In this document: piece after piece, positions 15,908 through 22,723 of the stretch | How the letters are laid out: each line of letters opens with the position of its first letter | How positions within the stretch are numbered: position 1 is the first letter of the stretch | Assembly: GCA_020201035.1 (NCBI GenBank) | Contig: JAIVHO010000043.1 | Coordinates: forward strand, 1 to 34,516 | DNA length: 34,516 nt | DNA from: Bacteroidales bacterium | GTDB lineage: Bacteria > Bacteroidota > Bacteroidia > Bacteroidales > VadinHA17 | Direction: 5' to 3' | Notes under the pieces: generated by a model | What the model was told of the DNA's origin: nothing | The model's input: only the letters and a program-made list of their open reading frames with translations | Databases searched by the model: none | Program-made: the position numbers and the translations under genes

Positions 15908-16276
15908 GTGATACCTGAGAAACCTGTTATACCGGAAGAAATAAGGGAATATGCCCGGATTGCAAAGGTGATGGGACACCCTGTAAGGCTCTACATAATT
16001 CATAAGCTGGCTCTGAGAAGTCATTGCTGCTACAGCGGAGATCTTGTTGAAGAGATACCCATAGGCCGGTCCACATTATCCCAGCACCTCAAGGAGTTGA
16101 AAAACGCCGGCCTGATTCAGGGTGAGATTTCTACTCCCTACATTAAATATTGCCTTAATAAGGATAACTGGGAAAAGGCTTTAGAGTTGTATAGAACCCT
16201 TTTCGGCAGTTTAGGAGAAGAAGGTAATGCTCTGCTTGAAGGGTCTCTGAAAGGAAGAGAGCAGGAGTGTAGCTGA
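15908..16276 (+). CDS. arsR: ArsR-family repressor (arsR3)
   Basis: A 122-residue winged-helix repressor starting at GTG 15908; the next in-frame Met (residue 22) falls inside the conserved first helix, so the GTG is favoured. Motifs: RIAKVMGHPVRLYIIHKL, Cys40-Cys41 in SHCCYSGDLVEEIP, recognition helix RSTLSQHLKELKNAGL, Cys82 in IKYCLN. It is the closest relative of arsR2 in the window. The C-terminus is about 20 residues longer and polar. It heads the rightward arsF2-arsG2 cassette. Because both genes share an operator core, cross-regulation is likely. Confidence 0.92.
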   Translation: MIPEKPVIPEEIREYARIAKVMGHPVRLYIIHKLALRSHCCYSGDLVEEIPIGRSTLSQHLKELKNAGLIQGEISTPYIKYCLNKDNWEKALELYRTLFGSLGEEGNALLEGSLKGREQECS

Positions 16277-16334
16277 AAAATAGAAAAATATTTAAAGTCA
16301 ATAATAATCTGTGAATAATAAAAAAGAAATCATT

Positions 16335-16748
16335 ATGAAAACTACAAAGTTATTCTTAACCTTATTGCTTTCCTCAGTGATGGGATTATCAGTTTCTTGT
16401 CAGTCAGGAACAAACCAGGAAAGAGTTGCCAATGCATCAGATAACGGAGAGGTAAAGGTTTACTATTTTCACAATAAAGCCAGATGTGTTACCTGCAAAA
16501 CTGTGGAAGAGGTTTCAGGTAAATTAGTTTTCGAACTATATGGTGACTCGGTTCCCTTCACTGCTCTCGAACTTGGGACTCCTGAGGCTGACAAGGTTTC
16601 AAAGGAAATTGGAGTTAATATGCAGGCACTTGTAATCGTTGGAGCAGGCCAGAAGATAGATATAACACCTGATGCTTTCATGAATGCCAGATCCAATCCT
16701 GCAAAGCTTAAGGAAATTTTTAAGGAAAAGATAGATCCCCTGATTTAA
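16335..16748 (+). CDS. arsF: ArsF-family lipoprotein, copy 2
   Basis: A 137-residue protein from the ATG at 16335. An earlier GTG at 16311 would add eight polar residues before a standard signal peptide, so it is less likely. The signal ends LSVSC (Cys22), giving a lipoprotein, unlike copy 1. The mature part carries KARCVTCKTVEE with the CxxC pair, and the C-terminal VGAGQKIDITPDAFMNARSNP matches copy 1 (SENKRVDLTIEGFIYAVSNP). It lies between arsR3 and arsG2 with no arsE between. Membrane anchoring may place it next to ArsG2. Confidence 0.87.
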   Translation: MKTTKLFLTLLLSSVMGLSVSCQSGTNQERVANASDNGEVKVYYFHNKARCVTCKTVEEVSGKLVFELYGDSVPFTALELGTPEADKVSKEIGVNMQALVIVGAGQKIDITPDAFMNARSNPAKLKEIFKEKIDPLI

Positions 16749-16774
16749 TATCTGTAACCTTTTTAGTTTAATCT

Positions 16775-16801
16775 GTCCGGGACCGGAATCCTGTCCCGGA
16801 C
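16775..16801 (+). other. Hairpin between arsF2 and arsG2
   Basis: GTCCGGGAC and GTCCCGGAC form a perfect 9-bp stem around a 9-nt loop (16784-16792). No T-run follows, so it is not a standard terminator. An RNA hairpin between cistrons could tune arsF2/arsG2 ratios. The first cassette has only 1 nt between these genes and no such element. Confidence 0.6.
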
Positions 16802-16823
16802 TGGAATATATATATCCTGAATA

Positions 16824-17525
16824 ATGGAGGAATTCCTGAGCAACATAGCTGGCAATAGTTCATTACCTATTGTAACAGCCTTTATACTCGGTCTGATGAC
16901 AGCCATAAGTCCATGCCCCCTTGCAACAAATATAACTGCCATCGGATTTATAGGTAAGGATATTGAGAACAGGCAGAGAGTATTTATCAACGGGCTCATA
17001 TATACTACAGGACGCGCCATCTCCTATACACTGCTTGCCTTTGTGATATTTATTGGTGCTGACCAGTTCAAATTATCAGGACTGTTCCAGAAGTACGGAG
17101 AGAAGGTTATAGGGCCTCTTCTGATAATAATCGGTGTTTTAATGCTTGACCTGATAAGGATTAAACTGCCCGGGATAAGTTCACTTACAGCGAAGTTTCA
17201 GAACCCTGGCCGGAAAAGTTATCTTAATGTGCTCCTGCTCGGGATTGTTTTTGCACTTGCCTTCTGCCCGTACAGCGGGGTTCTTTACTTCGGACTGCTG
17301 ATCCCAATGACTATTGGCAGTGCATCCGGACTTTTTCTCCCGGTGGTTTTTGCCATTGCCACAGGCATACCCGTGATAATATTTGCCTGGCTGATAGCAT
17401 ATACCGTTTCGGGAGTTGGAGGACTATACAAAGGAATAAAATCCTTTGAAATATGGTTCAGACGGGTGATCTCGGTACTCTTTATTATTGTAGGAATCTA
17501 TTATGTGATAAGAATTTATTTTTAG
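16824..17525 (+). CDS. arsG: ArsG-family membrane transporter, copy 2
   Basis: A 233-residue membrane protein, identical in length to copy 1 and alike throughout, for example SPCPLATNITAIGFIGKD and AFCPYSGVLYFG are shared. Both Cys-Pro motifs are kept, so it should be functional. Differences cluster in the N-terminus, in the second TM region and in the loop near residues 120-140. It follows arsF2 after 75 nt containing a hairpin. The 3' side leads to the permease scar, just as copy 1 leads to the intact permease, so the whole cassette was duplicated. Confidence 0.87.
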   Translation: MEEFLSNIAGNSSLPIVTAFILGLMTAISPCPLATNITAIGFIGKDIENRQRVFINGLIYTTGRAISYTLLAFVIFIGADQFKLSGLFQKYGEKVIGPLLIIIGVLMLDLIRIKLPGISSLTAKFQNPGRKSYLNVLLLGIVFALAFCPYSGVLYFGLLIPMTIGSASGLFLPVVFAIATGIPVIIFAWLIAYTVSGVGGLYKGIKSFEIWFRRVISVLFIIVGIYYVIRIYF

Positions 17526-17633
17526 TCCGGAATCGGGCTTTAACAAGAACCCTGCAGCAAAAGCTGAATCTAACCAATATCTTAATGCAGAAGCTGTCTG
17601 CAACCTGAAGTAAGTATTTAACAGACCAATAAA

Positions 17634-17726
17634 ATGGATATAAAAAAGGAACCTCTCGGAAGCGAGCGGTTCAGAGAGGCCATAATGGCAACTATATCCG
17701 GCCTTATCTACGGTGGATTATTTTAA
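17634..17726 (+). pseudogene. Internally deleted remnant of a second ArsP/UPF0718 permease
   Basis: A 30-codon frame from ATG 17634 to TAA 17726. Its first half (MDIKKE, PLGSERFREAI) matches the N-terminus of the permease at 12457-13776 (MEWKQE, PLESPRFREAI). Its second half (ATISGLIYGGLF, then stop) matches that protein's last residues (ATVTGLIYGRFF, then stop). About 400 codons are missing between. The scar follows arsG2 as the intact gene follows arsG. The intact gene has the short repeat TTGCAA at both matching points, so deletion between short repeats is plausible. The fragment stays in frame and could in principle be translated. Confidence 0.8.
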
Positions 17727-17734
17727 ATAAGTCA

Positions 17735-17754
17735 ATCTGTTTCAGGGGACAGAT
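17735..17754. promoter_or_regulatory. Dyad ATCTGT-N8-ACAGAT before the porin gene
   Basis: Perfect 6-bp arms with an 8-nt spacer, 51 nt before the porin ATG. The 6-8-6 geometry is that of the ArsR operators here, but the half-site sequence differs. It could bind another regulator or be a hairpin at the end of the arsG2 transcript; no T-run follows. Confidence 0.4.
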
Positions 17755-17805
17755 CATGCAAACATAAATATGAATGGAAGAGCGGTATAAAAATTTAATA
17801 ATACT

Positions 17806-18888
17806 ATGCAATTCAGACCATTTACATTCAGACTATTTACATTATGTGCATCCCTGCTGTTAACCACCACTGGTTTTTCTCAGGATAGCTCTCAGGTCAA
17901 AACTTTTGATTTTGCACGACTCTCCCCTATTGTGCAGATATTCAGCAATGCCGGTTACGACCCCGGCGCAAAGAGATATGATTTTGCTTTTGGCCGGGCC
18001 CATCTGGGGCTGCAGTATAACTTTAATGAGAGGTGGAGTACGAAAATCATTATTGACAGGGGAAGAGCCACTTCTGTTGGCAACATCGTGGTCACCGATA
18101 GCGCCGGACACTCACTTAATGTAATAAACAACTCGTCTGAGGGGAGTTATTATACCATGTTTCTAAAATTCGCATCCCTTCAATGGAAGGTAACCCCAAA
18201 CCTGTCATTAGAAAGCGGAGCCATACTTCAGAACCATTATATTACCCAGGAAAAATTCTGGGGCCAACGGTATGTTGCACCTACTTTTCAGGATATTTAT
18301 TGGTCAATACCAAGCAGTGATATTGGTTTTACCGGGCGTCTTAAAATTAACAGGTTTGTTTCAATTGATGCCGCAGTAACAAATGGGGAGGGACCGCGCA
18401 TTAAACAGGACAGCAAAGGAAAGATAAAGATTGCAGGAGGTATTGACATCAATTTTTCAGATTTTATTACATCAAGAGTCTACTATCACAACAGACAGGC
18501 ACATCGGCCTGACTCGGAATCTGAACATATGATATCTGTTTTCGCCGGATTGAACCCCGGTAAAGGCTTCAGGATGGGAGGAGAGTTCAATTACATTAAA
18601 AATCTCAACTATAATGCCGGGGTGGTCAGTTACGGCTACTCGGTTTATTCTGTTTTGAGAATAACTGAGAAGTCAGAACTTTTCGGCAGATATGATAAAC
18701 TTATCTATAACCTTCCTGAAATATTTTCAACACCGGTCAAAGGTAACGGATCCTCGGTGATAGGTGGCATCTCCTTTTCCCCTGTTGAACATATCAGCTT
18801 CTCATTTAACTTCAACCACTGGAACCCGGAAAAGAGTACCGGAAGAAAGGAAAATGTAATTTCCTTCAGCACAGAATATAAGTTTTAG
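17806..18888 (+). CDS. Outer-membrane porin-like beta-barrel protein
   Basis: A 360-residue protein with a signal peptide ending TTTGFSQ (about residue 25). The rest alternates short beta strands with polar turns, and ends in Phe (STEYKF), the usual outer-membrane barrel C-terminus. LGLQYNFNERWSTKIIIDRGR and FSPVEHISFSFNFNHWNPE are typical of the Bacteroidota phosphate-selective-porin-like (OprO/OprP) group. It follows the arsR3 cassette on the same strand, 79 nt after the permease scar, so it may be co-transcribed. Substrate is unknown. A generic outer-membrane channel for arsenate or arsenicals is a guess from context. Confidence 0.65.
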   Translation: MQFRPFTFRLFTLCASLLLTTTGFSQDSSQVKTFDFARLSPIVQIFSNAGYDPGAKRYDFAFGRAHLGLQYNFNERWSTKIIIDRGRATSVGNIVVTDSAGHSLNVINNSSEGSYYTMFLKFASLQWKVTPNLSLESGAILQNHYITQEKFWGQRYVAPTFQDIYWSIPSSDIGFTGRLKINRFVSIDAAVTNGEGPRIKQDSKGKIKIAGGIDINFSDFITSRVYYHNRQAHRPDSESEHMISVFAGLNPGKGFRMGGEFNYIKNLNYNAGVVSYGYSVYSVLRITEKSELFGRYDKLIYNLPEIFSTPVKGNGSSVIGGISFSPVEHISFSFNFNHWNPEKSTGRKENVISFSTEYKF

Positions 18889-19286
18889 TAAGATTATAGG
18901 ATCCTTCGGTCACCATACCAATATAATATTTCGATATAAACCAATTTGACGGAGACAATTTCAGGCTGACTTAATCCTTTTCACACTCCTGTGAAGAAAA
19001 GTAAACGCTGATACACCCGCTATCACATTAGAAGCGGCGGCGGCCCAAAGACACCGGTAAGTCCAATGATCCGCGATGCTGCCCATGCCATGTTTCAGTG
19101 TTTTCATTAAGGGTTCAGTATTGCAGGGTCCTGCAACAAGTTCGTTAAGAGTTTACACTGTAACCAGAGATGGTGATATCCTTACAATAAAATAGAATCA
19201 TTCTTACAATAAAATAGAATCATTCCCGGATACCACTGATACGGGCAAAACGTGATGTGGTTTGTTTAATAATACCAGATAGTGCT
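18889..19286. other. Stretch without recognisable gene
   Basis: About 400 bp after the porin. It contains a hairpin at 18980-18995 (TTCACA-CTCC-TGTGAA) that might end the porin transcript, though no T-run follows, and a 22-bp exact tandem duplication at 19181-19224. Short coding-like fragments on the plus strand end in stops and match nothing I recognise. Confidence 0.6.
19181..19224. repeat. Exact 22-bp tandem duplication
   Basis: Two abutting identical copies, 19181-19202 and 19203-19224, each starting CTTACAATAAAATAGAATCA. AT-rich and non-coding. Likely a recent slippage duplication. Confidence 0.85.
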
Positions 19287-19466
19287 CTATTCCAGCTCTT
19301 TCTGAAGCTCCCGGGTTGTTTTACCCAGCCGGATTGCGATCATTCGTAGGAGATCAGACTCTGTTCCGTCCCTGAAAATCAGGTCGGCTTTAGTCAATTG
19401 GGGATATTTTGTGGTTAATTTATACTTAATACCGGACCAGTTAGCGTGATCAAATTCTTCTCTCAT
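19287..19466 (-). CDS. CsbD-like small stress protein
   Basis: A 59-residue protein from ATG (19464-19466) to TAG. The pattern NWSGIKYKLTTKYPQLTKAD, then DGTESDLLRMIAIRLGKTTRELQKEL, follows the CsbD family layout (Trp-x3-K near the start, L/T-x-D, acidic DLL helix, R/KLGK-T). CsbD proteins are small, stress-induced and of unknown mechanism; in Bacillus one depends on the general stress factor. It is monocistronic or paired with the Lys-rich gene 33 nt upstream on the same strand. Confidence 0.7.
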   Translation of the reverse strand: MREEFDHANWSGIKYKLTTKYPQLTKADLIFRDGTESDLLRMIAIRLGKTTRELQKELE

Positions 19467-19499
19467 TTGATGTTTTTAATGAATATTGTAAACCTTAAA

Positions 19500-19658
19500 C
19501 TACTTTCCTTTTGATTTGGAGTCAGTAGTGGGGAAAATGATTTTGCCACCACCTTTTTTATCTTCTCTTTTGGCTGCCTTGGCAGCCCGCTTCTCTTTCA
19601 GGTTCATAACCGGAGCTTTTTTGCCCGATTTCTCCTTGCCTTCCCTTTCGTGTGACAT
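19500..19658 (-). CDS. Small lysine-rich hypothetical protein
   Basis: A 52-residue protein from ATG (19656-19658) to TAG. It is very basic and probably disordered: KEKSGKKAPVMNLKEKRAAK in the middle and SKSKGK at the end, with GGGKIIFP as the only hydrophobic patch. Composition and codon use look like a true gene rather than noise. I do not recognise a family. It is 33 nt upstream of the CsbD-like gene and may be co-transcribed with it, suggesting a stress or nucleic-acid-binding role (inference). Confidence 0.55.
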   Translation of the reverse strand: MSHEREGKEKSGKKAPVMNLKEKRAAKAAKREDKKGGGKIIFPTTDSKSKGK

Positions 19659-19797
19659 ATCCTGAGTATTTATAAGATTAATATAATTCCCTGATTTAAA
19701 ACAGGATAATTATTGGCAAAGATACGCTAATTAAACGGGATAGTGTTATAAACAGTGGTTTATAATTCGGACCCGCGGTAAAAACAGAGCGCCGGGC

Positions 19798-19888
19798 GGC
19801 GGCGGAGCGGCAACTGGCATCAGGCAGAACCTGAACGGCGGCGGAGCGGCAACTGGCATCAGACAGAACCTGAATGGCGGCGGAGCGG
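19798..19888. repeat. 39-bp tandem repeat, 2.3 copies
   Basis: Copies start at 19798, 19837 and 19876 (partial). The first two differ at two positions. Units are very GC-rich (GGCGGCGGAGCGG core) against AT-rich surroundings and contain the small hairpin TCAGG-N5-CCTGA in copy 1. The array lies about 90 bp 3' of the response-regulator stop. Confidence 0.85.
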
Positions 19889-19979
19889 ATGAGAAGCGGC
19901 AGCCGGGCGGCGGGGCGGCATAAAGGAGGGACGGCATAAAGGAGGGGTACCGGGCGTACAGAACTCCATGGCAGCTAAA

Positions 19980-20630
19980 TTATCCCGGCGGGTCCACCAG
20001 CTTATGGCGGAAGGCGTAGATAATAAGGTTTACCGTATTATTGTTGTCTGTTTTCTGGAAGAGGCTGCTTTTATATTTCTCCACGGTTTTGGGGCTCAGG
20101 TGCAGCAGTTCGGCAATTTGTTCGTTGTTAAACCCCTCGCATATCAGCTCCAGCACCTCCTTCTCCCTGGCCGTAAGCAGCGGGAGTCCGGATTTACGGT
20201 CCTTCTCACTGCGCATACGGTTCAGGTTGGTCATCACCACCTGTATAATTTCATCGGAAAAGTAGTTACCCCCGTTATGGACCTTTATCAGCGCCCTTTC
20301 AAACTCCTCCGGTGTGCTTCTTTTAAGCATATACCCCTCCACCCCGGCGAGCATCATCTGCTCTACATAATCTTCGTCATGAAAGGTGGTAAGCACAATT
20401 ATCCTGAGGTCGGGATATCGGTCCAGGGCCTCTATGGTAGCCTCTATACCACCCATTACAGGCATATTGATATCCATCATCACGATATCAGGCTTTACCG
20501 TCTCAAGCTTCCGCAGAAATTCATGTCCGTCTGCGGCCTCCCATATGGTATCAACAAACGGAAAGTGTGACAGTAACAGCTTGAGTCCGTCCCTGAATAT
20601 CTTATGATCATCAACTATCATCAGGTTCAT
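19980..20630 (-). CDS. NarL/LuxR-family response regulator
   Basis: A 216-residue two-domain regulator. Receiver domain (about 1-120): acidic pair Asp7-Asp8 in IVDDHKIFRDG, phospho-acceptor Asp53 in DIVMMDINMPVMGG, Thr near 81 and Lys103. The DNA-binding domain (about 148-212) contains LTAREKEVLELICEGFNNEQ followed by IAELLHLSPKTVEKYKSSL, a LuxR-type helix-turn-helix. Read after the sensor kinase on the same strand, so they form a two-component pair. The target genes are unknown; the V-ATPase operon just upstream is a possible target. Confidence 0.95.
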   Translation of the reverse strand: MNLMIVDDHKIFRDGLKLLLSHFPFVDTIWEAADGHEFLRKLETVKPDIVMMDINMPVMGGIEATIEALDRYPDLRIIVLTTFHDEDYVEQMMLAGVEGYMLKRSTPEEFERALIKVHNGGNYFSDEIIQVVMTNLNRMRSEKDRKSGLPLLTAREKEVLELICEGFNNEQIAELLHLSPKTVEKYKSSLFQKTDNNNTVNLIIYAFRHKLVDPPG

Positions 20631-20694
20631 ATGCAGTGTTTCTTTTAGTCTTACAATTTACTCAATTTTACTGCTCCGTCGCCGGCGGCTCTCA

Positions 20695-20818
20695 CTTTTG
20701 CTACGGATGTCAGTTAAACCGGAATGTACCGACCCCCCGGTAACTTCCGCTTTTGCTGCGGATGTCAGTTAAACCGGACTGTACCACCCCCGGTAACTTC
20801 CGCTTTTGCTGCGGATGT
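20695..20818. repeat. About 53-bp tandem repeat, 2.3 copies
   Basis: Units begin CTTTTGCT at 20695, 20750 and 20802 (partial). On the minus strand the array begins at the sensor-kinase stop codon, and each unit carries CCGC-N7-GCGG. It fills the gap between kinase and response-regulator genes, so it will be transcribed if they form one mRNA. Confidence 0.85.
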
Positions 20819-22098
20819 TATATCAGCGAAGCCTCCTCTTTTCCCAGGGGCAGTCTTATCAGAACCTCAACACCCTCACCCGGGGCTGTATTTAACACAC
20901 AGCTGCCGTTCATTGACTCCACCCGCTGCACAATATTGTTGAGTCCGCTCTTCCGCTCTTCGATACTCTCCTGGTTATATATAAACCCGTGTCCGTCATC
21001 AAGGTACCTCATGGTAAGCACTCTCTTCTCAACGCTGAACCGCAGAACGGCGTTCTGTGCTCCTGAATGTTTAAGGGTATTATTTATCAGTTCGGTGCAT
21101 ATCCTGAAGAGGAGCAGCTCTGTTCCATGATCGAGAGGTACCGGCTTCTCGGACGCTTCAATGGCAAACTGTGTTTTGCCGGGCTCATTGATCCTGTTTA
21201 TCAGACTGCGCAGTGCTCCTATCAGGCCATGACGCATCAGCATGGAGGGGTTAAGGTTATTTATAATCTCCTCTATGCCTGTCAAAGCATCTGTTGTCAG
21301 GTACTGCAGGTGCTGAAGCCGGGATTTCAGTTCCCTGTCATTTTCACTCTCTTTCTGAAGCACCTGAATATGAATCATCAGTCCCGAGAGCAGTGCTCCC
21401 AGTCCATCATGCAGGTCAGCAGCAATGCGCTCCCGCTCCCTGTTCTCCACCTCAATGGTACGCATCACCAGACCGCGTTCAGCCGCTGCCAGTCGGCGCG
21501 CCAGCCTCAGTATCACAAATCCGGCAAGTATTATCAGCAGGGCATTCAGAACCATCACTCCCACTATCTCAGCGCGGTGCTCCTGCTTATCAAGAAGCAG
21601 GTAGGCCGGAATAAACGCCCTGAAGTCGCGGAAGTTGAGGCTAAATTCATTAAAGGTATTAAAGAGTGCTGTATCCGATACTGCCAGCATCCCGTCTTTC
21701 TCCGATTCATAAATCCCTTCTCTCAGCAGCGAGTACCCTTCCATCAGCCTTTCATACTTTTCGCTGAACAATGTATAGCTGTTCCTGCGGTATCTCGAGT
21801 ATTCGTTATGGAGAAAATCACCCAGCTCCCGGAGCAGGGAATCGAGGGTATCAAAACTCTCATACAACTCCGGCAAAAGGCGAATATCACCCCTGAAGAT
21901 AATCTCATCGACCAGTATTCTGGCCTTCAGGATACCACTCTCCACATCGCCCGCCAGGGTGACAAAACGGATATGCTCCTCATCCCTGTTCAGGCTGCTT
22001 CTGAAAAGCACAAATACCCCTGAAGTAATAAAAATGCTGAAGATCACCAGGCTTATAACCACGGTTCTCCTCAGCATTATATTTGTTCTCTGGCTCAC
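20818..22098 (-). CDS. Sensor histidine kinase, NarX/DegS-like (HisKA_3)
   Basis: A 426-residue membrane kinase. TM1 is about 12-33, an extracytoplasmic mostly helical sensor covers about 35-175, and TM2 about 178-199. The dimerisation/phosphorylation helix has ERERIAADLHDGLGALLSGL with His230. The ATPase domain has ELINNTLKHSGAQ (N box) and LDDGHGF (G box). It starts at GTG 22098, or possibly at ATG 22077, which would leave a normal TM1. TACTTTTG (22132 to 22125) is a possible -7 element; no -33 was found. It pairs with the regulator at 19980-20630. The stimulus is unknown; the sensor region shows no named domain. Confidence 0.92.
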   Translation of the reverse strand: MSQRTNIMLRRTVVISLVIFSIFITSGVFVLFRSSLNRDEEHIRFVTLAGDVESGILKARILVDEIIFRGDIRLLPELYESFDTLDSLLRELGDFLHNEYSRYRRNSYTLFSEKYERLMEGYSLLREGIYESEKDGMLAVSDTALFNTFNEFSLNFRDFRAFIPAYLLLDKQEHRAEIVGVMVLNALLIILAGFVILRLARRLAAAERGLVMRTIEVENRERERIAADLHDGLGALLSGLMIHIQVLQKESENDRELKSRLQHLQYLTTDALTGIEEIINNLNPSMLMRHGLIGALRSLINRINEPGKTQFAIEASEKPVPLDHGTELLLFRICTELINNTLKHSGAQNAVLRFSVEKRVLTMRYLDDGHGFIYNQESIEERKSGLNNIVQRVESMNGSCVLNTAPGEGVEVLIRLPLGKEEASLI

Positions 22099-22214
22099 GC
22101 TGTTGCTTTAATCATGTTGGTATACAAAAGTACCAAATATTACAACAATCTGACAGAGCCGCCTGTGCGTTTACTTCAGTTCTTTTTTCTCTCTGCCCTC
22201 CGGGGGGAGATACC

Positions 22215-22715
<501 letters not shown>

Positions 22716-22723
22716 TCAGATTT

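Noticed and set aside
16311-16334. Upstream GTG start for arsF2
   Set aside because: It would place eight polar residues before a standard lipoprotein signal peptide.
19968-20570. Open frame of 200 codons opposite the response regulator
   Set aside because: Antisense shadow of a well-supported receiver and LuxR domain gene.
21067-22023. Open frame of 318 codons on the plus strand opposite the sensor kinase
   Set aside because: The minus strand encodes a complete kinase with all boxes; the antisense product shows no domain or hydrophobic core pattern.
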